From Bisporella sp. PMI_857 (taxonomy: Eukaryota; Ascomycota; Leotiomycetes; Helotiales; Helotiaceae): DNA of 64,000 bases. The notes beneath the pieces are model-generated. The model worked only from the letters and a program-made list of their open reading frames with translations. It had not been told where the DNA came from and searched no databases. The DNA lies in NCBI GenBank assembly GCA_021307315.1, contig JAJSPD010000023.1:124001-188000 (forward strand), written 5' to 3'. The stretch's first letter is position 1; each line of letters opens with the position of its first letter. Below are positions 11,950 through 24,203 of the stretch, piece after piece. Both the position numbers and the translations under genes were made by a program.

Positions 11950-13055
11950 GCGAAGTATGATTCCTTGGGCTGATGTGCCCTTGACATAAGATAAGACTCA
12001 GGGAACTGGCAGCCTTTCCAATAAAAGTTATATCTTTGTCGAGATCGGGATCACAGAGAAGACACTAGCGCTCAACAAGAATTCGACTTTGATTATAGTA
12101 ACGCAATTCTGGGATCTCCTATACCGAGAGAATTTCTCGGCTCAAATATGTCCTAGCTGAGATCTACGATATTGTGAGTATCGTGTTGGTAAAACATTTT
12201 CTCTCAAACTGTAATTTTACGAGACCATAACCGACTACATTGGCTATCAAGAGTACAATTTGCCATCTGTAGTTGTGCGGACATCCTTGCTTGATATTGT
12301 ACAATATCCATGATTACTCGAATACACGACAGAGAAAGTACGTTTACCGGTCGCTCGTCTCTGATACGATTGAGAAAATACTGGCAGGCTTTTTGTCTCT
12401 GGGGTGAATAGGATATGTAGTAATAAGCGCTGAAATTAAACGTATGACGATTATCCAGACCTGCTTCAGGATCGAATTGGTCGAAGTGTTCGCACCAAGT
12501 GGCGAGGGGCAATGACGTAATCGCAAACAACTGTTAAGTTGTCTGACGGCCAGACAATAACAGTGAGTCTGAACTTGCCCCTAACAGGTGTTTTCCCGAA
12601 CACCTCCTTCCTCCACGAGCAGTGGGTGGACGGGTTCGAAGGCTTGCAAGTTACTAAGTATGTAAAGGAATACTTATATTGAGTTAAGCACGAAGCTTCT
12701 ATCTAAGGAAAACAACTACAACTTATATAGAACCTCCGGCATTCTTTCCTTCACAAATAGAAGTTAGTGAAGCCACTCAAGAAGGGGTTAAGGGTGTGGC
12801 AGCAGTGGAATCATGTGCAGACATCATAGGCGTCGCCCAAGACAACTGCATCGCACGACGTCTTCCTGCTAAGCACATGTCGAAAATCAAGGCCAGGAGT
12901 GCTGATGTACTTAGAAAAAAGAAATCTGTTGCACAGAGGGGCTTGGGCCATAGAATGAGCGAGACAGAACGTATGTCTGTGCGAAGCCATAGCTGTATAC
13001 TTCAATGAAACGGAACCCGCTACGCCTCGGAGTGCTCTCCCGACCCAACCATCTC
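11950..13055. other. Intergenic, no supported gene
   Basis: A 108-codon minus-strand frame (12530-12204) and small plus-strand frames have no recognisable features. No repeat structure is seen. Confidence 0.4.
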
Positions 13056-13059
13056 AGAG

Positions 13060-13345
13060 GCGCCTCTTCAAGACATATTCTTAGAGCAGTTCCTGGTCGG
13101 TTTTGCTCTAGTCGTGCAATGCTTCTACGGCTCCTCAGATTTGATTTGTGTCGCAGCTGGAGTCAGAACCTCGTCATAAGCCACGTATTTTGAAATGTTT
13201 TCCGGTGATTTGAGAATGGTATCTGCAGGGCATAAGGTCTATATCAACGTCCTCAGATCCTTACAAAGAGCCTTGTCGAGTCCAAAACAATGCAGATTCA
13301 CCAGACGGCTTCGCGGAGGGGAGGAGGCCCTTGCTTAGGATCGAT
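13060..13345 (+). pseudogene. Relic of the duplicated regulator gene (third copy)
   Basis: Plus-strand reading gives LQDIFLEQF then ATYFEMFSGDLRMV and HKVYINVLRSLQRAL. This aligns by eye with the segment of the duplicated regulator gene that reads IYNVFLESF, ATYFGSFIGDSKIV and KLYVNVLKVLQNAL (3119-2755, minus). About 20 residues are missing and a stop intervenes near 13180, and the region is more diverged than copies A and B. I infer an old fragment of the same family. Confidence 0.5.
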
Positions 13346-13820
13346 CGACTTGAAGTGTATTGGATAACTTCGTCAAGTGGCTGCTTTGTTCGTAAAAGAG
13401 GAAATAAATAAACGATCTATGATGTGGCCTGTTGAACTGTATTAATCCGGTCTAGGAGGTAACTAGGACTGTAATGCCTTTATAAGTTTTGTAATTAGAT
13501 AGAATAAGGGTAGTCCTACTTACCTCTGCGAGACAGAGGAATTCAGTTACACAACTATGACGCTACTCCTGGTGTACATTGACGACCATCGAAGCCCTGA
13601 GTGTCAAATGGTCTGATTGACTAGGCAGCTTCCATTAGCCATGGTGAGCCTTTCTAGAAGATGATGTTTCATTTACGCCGGGGGAACTAATCCCAGAGGC
13701 AGCGCCATTCTAGAAATACAATAGATTCTGGGACCTCAAATTCCTGTTGAATGACTTCAAGCCAGTTTCAGAGATGGAAAGACAGGCGAAAGATGATTGA
13801 GCGCCCACAATGCGAGAAGT

Positions 13821-14885
13821 TCAGAATTTTAACAGCCATGCATCACTGAGCCGTTCGTTTGTTTCTCCCAAACCACCGAGCACCAAGATCTCTGATTGTC
13901 TTACTACGTCTGCATCAAACCAGCCTCTTGGGGGTGGTTCATTGGAGGCATCAGTGCTTGTTACTACCTCAGACCAGGCGGCTGAATCAATATCGTAGAT
14001 CCAGACGTCTCCTAACATTTTCCCTGCTCCTTGATGGCCGAGGGAACTAGGATCTCTTTCGCCAAACAGAGTCACCAGCGAATGCTTTCCATCGATGACG
14101 AGGGGGAGAAGAGCGCTCACGCTCCTTGGCGGAGGTCCTGACACCCCGTCCGCCGAATACTGCCGCGATGACCAAGTGTTGTTCGTTGGGTCGTAGACGT
14201 CAAGGCTACCGCCCTGCTCGATCGCACCGTCGAAGCCATTCACCCTATATAGCAAGCCTTGTTGAAAGGCGATTGAAGTTCCGCCGCGTGGAGGTGCTGG
14301 CGCATCGGCAAGTTGGAGCCACGTACGGCTGGATGGCTGGAAAGACCAGAGATCCGACAGCCGTCCTGTTTCTGGGCATCCAGCATGTATGTAAATTTTG
14401 TCATCGCCGTTGCTGGCGGAGCAGTGGTAGCTTCTGGCAGGAGGGAAAGGCATTGAGGGGTCGGCTGGCGAAAGTAGAGCCCAGGTTACAGTCGATGGGT
14501 CGAACACCCACACGGCACCGTTTTCCTCGACCGGGGCCATGGCTTCTCCACCGCGACCCGAGAACAGATAGATCTTGCCATGAAGTGTTGAAGAGGCCGA
14601 GCCGACGCGGGGAGGCGGGGATGCAGAGGTCGTCGCTACGGACGAGGCACCTGCACAACGCATGATTAGCTATATACACTCCAAAAGCATACATATAAAC
14701 GCAGGATATTACATACTCCCGGCTTTGATGTCCATTTTGTAGACATGATTGTCTCGCGGCTGCCTGGGCAAAAGCTCTCCTCCAAAAATGTATGCATTAT
14801 CTTCGATGACCGACAGGATATGCGAGGAGCGTTGCAACTTGTCTGAGGTGCACAGCTGGGTCCAAGCGGCTGAGGATTTGCCCAT
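13821..14885 (-). CDS. Kelch-repeat protein (332 aa)
   Basis: Two exons: 14885-14717 and 14650-13821. The 66-nt intron has a GTATGT donor, a GCTAATC branch site and a TTGTGCAG acceptor, and the exon total is 999 nt. The protein is built of kelch blades: AYIFGGEL, KIYLFSGRGG, KIYIHAG, LLYRVNGFDG, LVTLFGE and ILVLGG each start a blade, followed by W-containing turns. So it should fold as a six-bladed beta-propeller. The size matches fungal kelch/galactose-oxidase-like proteins of the nitrile-specifier type (about 330 aa). No copper-site residues or signal peptide are evident, so I expect a cytosolic protein-binding or specifier-like role, not an oxidase. It looks intact. Confidence 0.88.
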
Positions 14886-15538
14886 CGTGAAGAAATGTGC
14901 AGAATGCACAGTAGTTGAATCAAACCGTGCAGTGGTTGAGATCCTTTATCTACTTCCCGGTCCGGTCCGATTTGTGGAGACTGTTTGAGGTGCTAAAAGC
15001 AGCCCATCTGACATGCTTAAGCGAGGGTTTATAATTCGATCAAAAGTTTGTCCCTGGTGTGGCAAGATAAAGTACGAGTGTGGTCCTGACCAATGGTAAT
15101 GAAACATTTTTGGGTAACCATCAAGGTGCTCACTTATCTTTCCCCGCCAACCCCCGGCATAACCCAAAGTCGTCTCAGATGGCTGTGCTTTCTTCATCTA
15201 TTCTAGTCTTCAACACTGTCGTTCATATATCAAGCAGAAGGAGAACAGGTACACATCTGCATCCTTCACACTCTTAGGGAGTGAGATCGGGAATCAAGTG
15301 CTTCAGATGCGATAATCATCGTGCATGACAGCCAATGAAGAGCTCAAGTCAGTAGTGAAGTCATGGCGTAATATATTCAACAATTGGTGAATTACCTCAG
15401 TCGTAGGAGAAAGGCACTCCATTGTGCAAGGCGTATCGCTATAGGGACTGTGAGAATATGCTCTAAAACGGATATAATGCTGACTGCTTCGAACCGTTTG
15501 GAGTCCACCGTGCGGAGTAGTTGGGTTGGAACCTTTTT
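14886..15538. other. Intergenic
   Basis: Upstream region of the kelch gene; no supported gene or repeat until the MITE at 15539. Confidence 0.5.
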
Positions 15539-15694
15539 TTCTGCTATCCCCTTAAGCGCCAAAGCGTCGCCAAGGCCAAATTCTCGCTTGTTGAGCCAAT
15601 TAAATTAATTAGCGAGTATTTTAAAGTGTTTAATTGGTCTAACAAGCGAGAATTTAGCCTTGGCGACGCTTTGGCGCTCAAAGGGATAGCAGAA
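15539..15694. mobile_element. MITE-like near-perfect hairpin, 156 bp
   Basis: Left arm TTCTGCTATCCC...AGCGCCAAAGCGTCGCCAAG...AATTCTCGCTTGTT pairs with the right arm AACAAGCGAGAATT...CTTGGCGACGCTTTGGCGCT...GGGATAGCAGAA. Each arm is about 65 nt with only a few mismatches, and the loop is AT-rich and about 25 nt. There is no coding capacity. Target-site duplication is unclear (T-rich left flank, AATTTT right flank). Confidence 0.8.
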
Positions 15695-16467
15695 TTTTAG
15701 GAAGTGGTGGAATGCGCCTCCAAGAGGTGAGATGTTATGTCATATGATATGCCGAACTCCACTATCTCGACGCCCCACTCGTCAACACCTGCCACCACAA
15801 CATATTTACTTAAGGCGCCAAAATCACAAGGAGACAATGGGTCAGCCTTTTGTGATGTGTTGCGGAAGCTAAATGGATTTTAAAGCTGATATTTGCACTT
15901 CTGATATCACTACACTCTACTAACGTGCAAATTCTGGCTAGGTTATGAAGATGTTGATAAAAAGGTCCGTAGATATTCGTAGGTGGTTCAAGCGCTTTTG
16001 CATTACTAAGCTCGCGGCCGTCATACATACACCAAGTTAGTAGTAGAATTGAGCTTGGCAACAACACATGAATACTGTTTAAGTCTTGGCATATGCTTGG
16101 CGACTGATGGCAAGAGTGCTTCAGACCTGGGCAAAAAACCAATGCTCGCCCGGTATGTTTTCCGTTTATCATAGACAATTGAGGATTCCAATATTTGCTC
16201 TTACGCTGCTTAAGTAAGAAAGAATACGCTGTTGGATTGGGTTGCTGATTGGCCGGCACCGGTTCTCCGGTCTAGAAACTGGTCGCCAAGCGTAATAGTG
16301 GAGAAAGCCGAGCCATAACCTGTTCCGTATTTATAAAAGAACTTTGCCTCCCAAAAAAACCCTTTTCCTATAACCCTTCTCGTGCATCATCACCACCAAT
16401 TGATATTGAGGAAACGATTTACATTTTCAAAGTTAATTTTGATCAATTCTACACACAACCCAGAACG
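15695..16467. other. Intergenic, 5' region of the ATPase gene
   Basis: No gene supported (a 149-codon minus frame has no protein-like features). A TATTTATAAAAG string near 16328, pyrimidine-rich DNA and CACCACCAATT precede the ATPase ATG, consistent with a promoter and leader. Confidence 0.45.
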
Positions 16468-19400
16468 ATGGCTGCTAAGGGTAAAAAAGAGGTTTCTACG
16501 GCTCACATATCCGGCCAGGCTAACGAGCCTCTGTCTGCTCTTCCACACGCCTTAGCAATTGATCAGATTGCAACTGAGATTGGTGCTAATCTTGAGAATG
16601 GTCTCACAGCTGCTGAAGTTACGACTCGTCTCGAAAAATATGGGAAAAACGAGCTCGACGACGGTGCTGAGGTTTCTCCAGTCAAGATTCTCGTCCGACA
16701 AGTCGCAAATGCTATGACTCTAGTTAAGCGTACCATATGCATGAACGATAGACACAGATTTTCTGATCCAACTCTCTAGGTGCTGATACTGGCCATGGCG
16801 GTCAGTTTTGGAATCGGTTCCTATATTGAAGGCGGAGTTATCTCTGCCGTCATCGCATTAAATATCATTGTCGGCTTTTTCCAGGAGTTCAGTGCTGAGA
16901 AGACGATGGACTCTTTGCGCTCTTTGAGTTCTCCAACTGCTAGCGTTATTCGTGACGGTAACACTATTGTTGTCCCTACTGGCGAAATTGTGTTTGGAGA
17001 TCTTGTTGAGGTCAAGGTCGGTGACACTGTCCCAGCGGACATTCGGTAAGATTTCTGCGGTCTTGCTTGGTACCTTTTCTGACAATATTTGAAGTCTTGC
17101 TGAGGCTATGAACTTCGAAACTGATGAGGCTTTACTTACTGGCGAATCTCTACCGGTGCAAAAAGAGGCGAACTCAATCTTCGAGGCCGACACCGGACCC
17201 GGAGATCGCCTCAATGTTATTTACAGCTCTTCTACCGTTACCAAAGGTCGAGCCCGCGGTGTAGTATTCGCTACTGGGATGACCACCGAGATCGGATCTA
17301 TTGCTGCTGCACTTCGAGGCGAGAATTCCAAGCGACGACATGTCAAGCGGAAACCAGGCGGAAGCGCAAAGCCTTATCAATACGTGGAAGCAGGGGCACT
17401 CACCGCCAGTGATTTTGTGGGCAGATTCCTAGGGGTAAATATTGGGACACCCTTGCAGCGCAGGCTTTCTAAGCTTGCAATGCTTCTCTTTGGGATTGCC
17501 ATTGTTTGCGCTATTATTGTTCTTGGTGCAAACAGCTTTTCGAACAACACAGAGGTCATTATATATGCTGTCGCAACCGGTCTGTCCATGATTCCTGCTT
17601 CACTGATAGTGGTTTTGACAATAACAATGGCTGCTGGGACGAAGAGAATGGTTAAACGTCATGTTGTAGTGCGGAAACTAGATTCGCTCGAAGCTTTAGG
17701 TGGCGTCACAGGTGAGCCCAGAAGTATTTCAGCTACCTAACCTCAACTAAAGGAGTATAGACATATGCTCTGATAAGACGGGTACCCTAACCCAAGGCAA
17801 AATGGTTGTTAAGAAAGCCTGGATTCCAGGCAAAGGCATTTACTCTGTGAGCATCTCGGAGAATCCCATCGATCCAACCATCGGTAATATATCGCACCAT
17901 GAAATTGCGCCCAGAGAAGAACAAATCGAGAAAGAATCCAGTGAGAATAGCGCGCTGGTATCCGATGTGGAAGACTTGCTCAAAGATAACCATGATCTCG
18001 AGCTGTTTCTTAATATTGCGTCACTCGCCAACTTGGCGCACGTGCACAAATCCGAAAATGAATGGAAGGCACGTGGGGACCCTACCGATATCGCAATCCA
18101 GGTGTTTGCTTCTAGATTTAACTGGAACCGCTCTCGTTGGACTGGTGATATTAACCCCATCTGGACTCAACGAGCAGAGTATCCATTCGACTCCAGTATC
18201 AAGAAGATGTCAGTTATCTTCGAAAGCGCGGAACATACCACGGTTCTGACAAAAGGTGCTGTAGAGCGAGTGTTAGAATCTTGTTCTACGATTTGTGGAC
18301 CCACCGGTGGGTCCGAATTGACGGAAGGTGTCCGCGGTCAAGTCCTCGAGAACATGGAAGCGCTCGCCAGCCAAGGTCTTCGCGTTCTGGCCTTGGCAAG
18401 CAGAGAATTATCGAGCAAGATTGATGAGCTGAAAGTGCCCGAACGTGAAATTGTTGAAAGCAGTCTTGTATTTCGCGGACTTGTTGGTCTTTATGATCCT
18501 CCCAGACCTGAAACTGCTGGTGCTGTCACGGCTTGTCATCAATCAGGCGTCGCTGTACACATGTTAACGGGTGATCACCCCAGTACTGCGAGAGCTATAG
18601 CACTTCAGGTTGGAATCATGCCTTCTAATATGACATCCATCGCTCAAGATAAAGCCGTCAGTATGGTAATGACAGCTGGACAATTTGACAAGCTGTCGGA
18701 TGACGAGATCGATGCTCTTCCACTTCTCCCGCTAGTCATTGCACGATGCTCGCCAACAACGAAAGTTCGGATGATCGAGGCACTTCATAGACGTGGACGC
18801 TTTGTAGCAATGACCGGTGACGGAGTCAACGATTCTCCTTCCCTGAAGCGTGCTGATGTTGGTATTGCAATGGGACTTGCTGGTTCCGATGTTGCAAAGG
18901 ATGCTTCAGACATTGTCCTCACGGACGACAACTTTGCTTCTATCCTGAACGCCGTCGAAGAAGGTCGCCGTATGTTTGATAACATCCAGAAATTTATTCT
19001 CCACCTCCTCGCAGAAAACATTGCCCAGGCGTGCACCCTCCTCATTGGCCTTGCATTCAAGGATAAGTCTAGCCTCTCCGTCTTCCCTCTGTCACCTGTT
19101 GAGATTTTGTGGGTTATTATGATCACGTCCGGTTGGTGGTCCTCGACACATCCCAAATCTATGCAATCAACTAACAAGAGTATAGGAATGCCCGATATGG
19201 GTCTTGGTTTCGAGGCTCCGGCACCAGATATCATGTCGCGTCTACCCCATCCTCTCAAAGTTGGCGTTTTCACTAGGGAAGTGATGCTCGACATGCTCGT
19301 TTACGGACTCTGGATGGCTGCCCTCTGCCTTTCTGCCTTCTCGCTCGTTATGTTCGGTTTCGGCGACGGCAATCTCGGCGAAGGCTGCAACGACTCCTAC

Positions 19401-19841
19401 TCTCCCCAGTGCGATACCGTATTCCGCGCTCGCGCTACCACCTTCGTCTGCCTGACCTGGTTCGCGCTCTTCCTTGCCTGGGAGATGGTAAACATGCGCC
19501 GCTCCTTTTTCCGCATGCAACCCAAAAGCAAGAAGTACTTCACGCAATGGGCTTACGACGTCTGGCGCAATCAATTTTTGTTTTGGGCCGTCGTCGCTGG
19601 CTTTATCACGATTTTCCCAACACTGTACATCCCAACGCTTAATCATGTGGTGTTCAAGCACACAGGAATAAGCTGGGAATGGGGCATCGTGTTTTTGGAA
19701 GCTATTTTATTCTTTGCTGGCTGTGAGATCTGGAAATGGGCTAAACGTGTCTATTTCCGGACACAGCTGATAAAGAAGGGTGGACACGCTGAGGATTTGG
19801 AGAAGAAGGCTTTTGCAGCCTACTTTGATCAATCTGAGTGA
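16468..19841 (+). CDS. Na+-exporting P-type ATPase, ENA (type IID) family
   Basis: Four exons: 16468-16722, 16780-17045, 17095-17711 and 17761-19841. Introns are 57, 49 and 49 nt. The total of 3219 nt gives 1072 aa, the usual length for fungal ENA pumps. ATP-driven export of Na+ (or K+) across the plasma membrane, conferring salt and alkaline tolerance, is known for the family. Visible motifs are LLTGESLPV (actuator domain, ~187-195), CSDKTGTLTQGKM with the phosphorylated Asp at ~384, TKGAVERVLESC (nucleotide binding), MLTGDHPSTARAIA, and MTGDGVNDSPSLKRADVGIAMG (hinge). Hydrophobic segments occur after residue 85, around 330 and throughout the C-terminal third, giving the expected ten membrane helices. 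The third intron lies just before the phosphorylation motif. No defects seen; this looks like a working conserved gene in an otherwise accessory region. Confidence 0.95.
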
Positions 19842-20533
19842 CATCAGAAGCCCATTGGCTTGGGCTATAGCAAATCAGCAGACGAAAGGCGGGCTTGTCA
19901 TGCTAGTTGTCGTAATAGGCGAAGAGGAAATAGCAATAATTATGCGGGTGGAAGTTGTCTCATTAACAGCCTAAGTTGGAAGAAGGGGGTAACTCAGTTT
20001 ATTGCTATAACGTCTCCCAGATCGAGCATTACCTGCAGCGAATGATGGATGTGCAGATGCTATTTAGTTGAATGAGTGAGTAGAGACAGTATGGAGGAAG
20101 TCTGGGCTAATTTATCTTTGCCTATGGTTTACCCGGCAAGTTTGATATTTTCAATCATCCCTAATTAGTTAAGTAGACCTGCATAATGGACACATTTGCT
20201 TTCCTTTCAAACGCCATTGATCTGCACAATTGCGCGACAAAGTGCATGCCACGCAGCCGCTGAGGCTGCCACCAGCTGCGCCACGCAGCCTATTGCTTCC
20301 CCACGGCGGCTATGACACCTTTATAATCCTGGATGACCCACTACGTTTTTCGCTCTGCAACCGAGTCCTTTTTTCCACCGGCAAGACACGTCAAGCAACA
20401 AGGTCGGATTTTCCCATCCACAATCAAATCTATTGATCGAGATCAGACAACACGAGATCGCCACCGAGGAGAGATTGATGTAGCATCGGCATAAAACAGA
20501 TCAATCATCTTCGGTATATCGAGTTCATGAGCC
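19842..20533. other. Intergenic
   Basis: 3' side of the ATPase gene and 5' side of the second HET gene. A short repeated word (CCACGCAGCC twice, 20249-20290) is the only structure noted. Confidence 0.5.
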
Positions 20534-22763
20534 ATGGAGTCGCAAGGCTCCTCCGAACCTCACAGCTGCCAGCACTGTCAGCAGTTGATATTCTATCTTG
20601 ATAAATCCTCAGCAGAGGCAGCAAACGACTTTGAAATCTTTGAAGATGGTCGGGCACAACTTAAAAAATGCGCCGTTGAAACCCACAACTCCGAATCCGT
20701 TTATTATTTACAACTTGAGGTTTCTTGCTATCACTTTTCCAGATATATTGCATCTGGATGCAAATTCTTCGAGCTTCTCTCTAGCACCGTCCCTGAGGAC
20801 AGACCTTATTATGTTCGGGGAGATGAGGAATTGGTAGTTGTCGTACAAATCGATCCTACGCACGTTAAATTTGGGACTCTGGCACGGCCACATGGAAGAT
20901 CGCATTTGCCGAATTTTCAGCTATATGACAACTTGAATTTTGCGATACTGACAAAACAAGGTAAGGAGTTGAATCTCACTAGCATATGAAAGGGCTTTCA
21001 TAATGGTCATGGCTTTTCCCTGCCTGGAAGCTTATGCGGATACAGGGAATCCCGCATCACACTGGATTGGCAAAGGACCCAACAATATCATACCCTCGTC
21101 TAATGAATCCTTCCATATGGTTCATGGTTGGCTACAAACTTGCCTAGACAGCCACGAATTGTGTGTCAAGCCGGAGATAGGCTTCATGCCGGCTCGACTA
21201 ATCAAGATTCTCGAAAATGGTGGTCAATTTGCCCTGAGGCTACAGGAAAAAGAGTCCGGAATCTCCCATCAATACGCTGCATTATCTTATTGCTGGGGCG
21301 GAGAACAGTCACTTCAAACAACAACGCATAATCATGCCCGCCATCAAATTGAAATTGATTTCGACGACTTGCCACCAACCCTGAGAGATGCTGTTCTTAC
21401 GACCCACAAGCTAGGTCTTCAATATCTTTGGGTAGATGCTTTGTGCATAATCCAAGACGACGAGCGTGATAAATCCTCGGAAATAGACATAATGTCGCAC
21501 GTATATACATCAGCCGTTGTTACAATTGCAGCATCAAGAGCAAAAAGTGTACAAGAAGGATTCCTTCAGGATCGATCCCCGCACATCCGCAATAATCCAA
21601 TCGAATTTGAGATGTTATACAGATGTCCCGACGGACAAGTGGGAAACATCACTCTAGTTTCTGCAGAAGACATTCCAGCAGAGATAGCTGCTTCTGACCA
21701 AGGAGATACGCGTGTCAAAGAACCACTGTCAACTAGGGGTTGGGCATTCCAAGAGCGCTTATCCTCAACCCGTCTCTTGGAATATGGGACATTCCGTACT
21801 CACTGGCTATGCCGAACTCGTTGCACCTCCGACAGGTATAGCCATTCTTATGATGACTATCAACTGAAGCTTTTATGGAGAGACCGATTCGTGGTGATGG
21901 GTCTACCGGATTTGCCAAATATAGATATCCTAGAAGAGGCCCAAAAAGCACCCAAGTCATTATTTGGAACAAGAGAACAGCTTCCCGATATACCAAATTT
22001 GGAAATTCTGGCTGGAATGCAAAAGTGGAGTCATTCGGTCGACACATTCACTCACAAGCAGCTCACTTTTCAGAGCGATAGACTTGCAGCTATTGCTGGC
22101 GTTGCAAGGCGATACCAGCCCATATTTAAGGATGATTACCTCGCGGGTATCTGGAAATCACCTCTTCCATACGGACTCCTTTGGATCGTGGATACTTTCG
22201 CTATCACATCGTTCGAGAAGCGCCCCGAGCACTATCTTGCGCCCTCGTGGTCTTGGGCCGCCGTGATTCAACCAGTCTCAACTCGCGTCTTCGATAGCTC
22301 GGGTTCTCCAGTGGTACAGATTCTGGATGCAAAAGTAGACAGTAATAGCACCCCAGCCAAGTATGGGGCGGTGAGGGAGGGGCAGTTGAAACTGCGAGGA
22401 TTTCTCACAAATGCAACCTGGACTTGCTCAAATTATACAAACGACATTTATTCGCTTGGGACAATGTATGCGGATCAGGGTAGTCATTCTACAAAGTACC
22501 GGGAAATGGCTACGCACCCTGATGCTCTGGAGACAGATCTTTGGGACACTGATACACACAGCATCAGCGTCTACCTTCTAGTCCTCTTGGTTGATGCAAA
22601 GGTTGAGCGGGTAACCGGGCTTATTCTACGTAAGCATGAGGATGGAGTTTATTCGCGTTTAGGGGTTTTCCAAAGTCCTTGCAACGACCATGGCGTAAAA
22701 AACAATCCAAATGAAGCGCGTAAATTTTTGCAGAGACAAGAGCAGATAGTTACGATCAAGTAA
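20534..22763 (+). CDS. HET-domain protein, two exons (719 aa)
   Basis: Exon 1 is 20534-20960 and exon 2 is 21031-22763, with a 70-nt intron (GTAAGG...GGAAG); the total is 2160 nt. The N-terminal ~140 residues precede a linker with the SFHMVHGWLQTCLDSHELC motif common in long-form HET proteins. The HET core follows: YAALSYCWGG at ~224-233, LWVDALCIIQDD at ~275-286 and RGWAFQERLSSTRLL further on. The C-terminal half carries SWSWAAV, typical of this subclass. It should act in allorecognition or regulated cell death; the partner is unknown. The exon 1 reading frame stops 29 nt past the donor, so splicing is required. Confidence 0.88.
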
Positions 22764-22766
22764 AAG

Positions 22767-23750
22767 CTAATGCTGCTGGGTGGGGATTAGAACGGCAGCT
22801 CCTACGTTGCGCTTAGGCTCTATGCCATTGGTGGAGGTGGAGCCAAGCCTCGAGCGGTTCAAGTTGGCCAGTGAGACGAATTCGTAGAGGTCGTGACTAG
22901 GATGATCAAAGAGGCGGAGGATAGCGTGCAGGGCAAATCCATCCAGTTTCCAAACCTGATCTCGTGTAGTGGCTTCCGCGGTACTCTCGACTGTGATGTA
23001 GTTCTCTTCTAAAGCATGAGAGCCCTCGACAAGACCTTTCCACCTCGTTGCGCTGAAAAGGTTGAAGGTAGAATCGTCTGCGAACCTTTCCAGAGTGCAG
23101 ATGAGCTCGCCGCCAATCTTTAGACCACAAACAGGCAGACCTGGACCAACATGGAGGAATTTGGGCTCAAAGTCCTGGCCCGACTGAGTCCAAGCATCTG
23201 GCAGAGGTTTCATGCCCCAGTCCACTTCCATACTGAAAGGGTGTCCGAGAAAATGTAGCGCAGCTTCATTTGTTGGGGGAATACTCCAGTCTGGCACCCA
23301 TGACGGAAGATTCTGGACGGCTTTCAGACGTTGTCTTATTTGCCAGTCGTCACTCCGCGGATACCGATAGACGCCAATCGCTCCACTGTTAGTAAATTTG
23401 CGCACAGTTACCTCGATCAGCAATGCTAAATTCTTGTCTGTCTGAATAATCCTCTGGGCGGCGTGCACGAGGATCTGGCCGTAAGTCTGGGAATAGTCGA
23501 CAGTAATACCGCAGTCTATTCGCGCTACACCAAGAAATGCGTAGATCATATCCTTGGGCACCGTGCTTTCAAATCTGTAAGCATTGGCCAAAATCTGTCG
23601 TAGACCATGTGCATTCTCTTCTTTACGAGCCCACGCAGAAAGGTTGGTGAAGGCATTGACTCCACCAAGAAGAAAGCTCTCAAGTCTGTCCATGAAGCAG
23701 TCGCTCAAGCTACAAAGGGTAGGCAATTGTAGTCTAGCTCCTTGCGGCAT
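22767..23750 (-). pseudogene. C-terminal half of a HET-type protein, N-terminus lost
   Basis: An open 327-codon frame encodes only the region downstream of a HET core: DMIYAFLGVARIDCGITVDY (the D.IYALLG-like motif that follows HET domains), then LPSWVPDWSIP and a variable tail. No HET core motifs (SYxWG, DALCIxQ) lie upstream. The frame runs about 60 nt past the first ATG without another ATG before a stop. Its 3' end is 3 nt from the stop of the preceding HET gene, tail to tail. I infer a truncated copy made by rearrangement. Expression as a short protein cannot be excluded. Confidence 0.7.
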
Positions 23751-23761
23751 CTGACGCTTGA

Positions 23762-24203
23762 CTAGATATCTATGAAGTACCCGATTCCGATGATTCCGAA
23801 GGCGAGATTGTCAGGATTGGTTCCAGTGATATTTCTGGTACGTTATCGAACCAAAATGACTTGAAAGTGACTAATATGTGTAGCATTAGCGCCTGCGATA
23901 CCAGATAGAAACATTCAGACGTCTAAGACTCGCTCTCAAGCCTCCACTCGAAAGTCTTCTCGAACTCCCTCGAAGCGCAAATTCGACAATTATATGGCAG
24001 ATGAGAATTTATGGATGAACACGGTGAACGGTGACCTGAAAAGCATGGCTGAAAGCTTGGATGCTATAGAGGATAACATGCGTGAGGGTTGGCAGCATCA
24101 ATTGCGTGAATTGAAAAATTTGCGGAAGAAAATAGCAGAAGCTAGACGCTATATTGAAGATTGTGGAGCAAGGGAAGAAAGATTCGCTTGCCAATTGAAG
24201 TAG
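23762..24203 (+). pseudogene. 3' fragment of a coiled-coil gene, 5' end missing
   Basis: Exon 23762-23837 and exon 23884-24203 are joined by a 46-nt intron (GTACGT...GTGACTAATATGTGTAG). The reading runs VPDSDDSEGEIVRIG, then a Ser/Thr/Lys/Arg-rich nuclear-type linker, then a C-terminal coiled coil of ~60 residues (LRELKNLRKKIAEARRYI). A TGA at 23759-23761 precedes the first exon and no ATG is available in frame until deep in exon 2. The 5' part is absent, and the truncation point lies about 10 bp from that of the minus-strand HET fragment. An upstream exon ending at the CTAG near 23764 is a possible alternative. Confidence 0.55.

Noticed and set aside
14126..14665. 179-codon plus-strand frame
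   Set aside because: It is antisense to the kelch gene, which has clear repeats and an intron; the plus frame has no domain features.
15810..16259. 149-codon minus-strand frame upstream of the ATPase
   Set aside because: No domain, unusual composition, and it lies across the likely ATPase promoter.
18785..19661. Long minus-strand frames (169 and 139 codons)
   Set aside because: They are shadows of the conserved ATPase exon.
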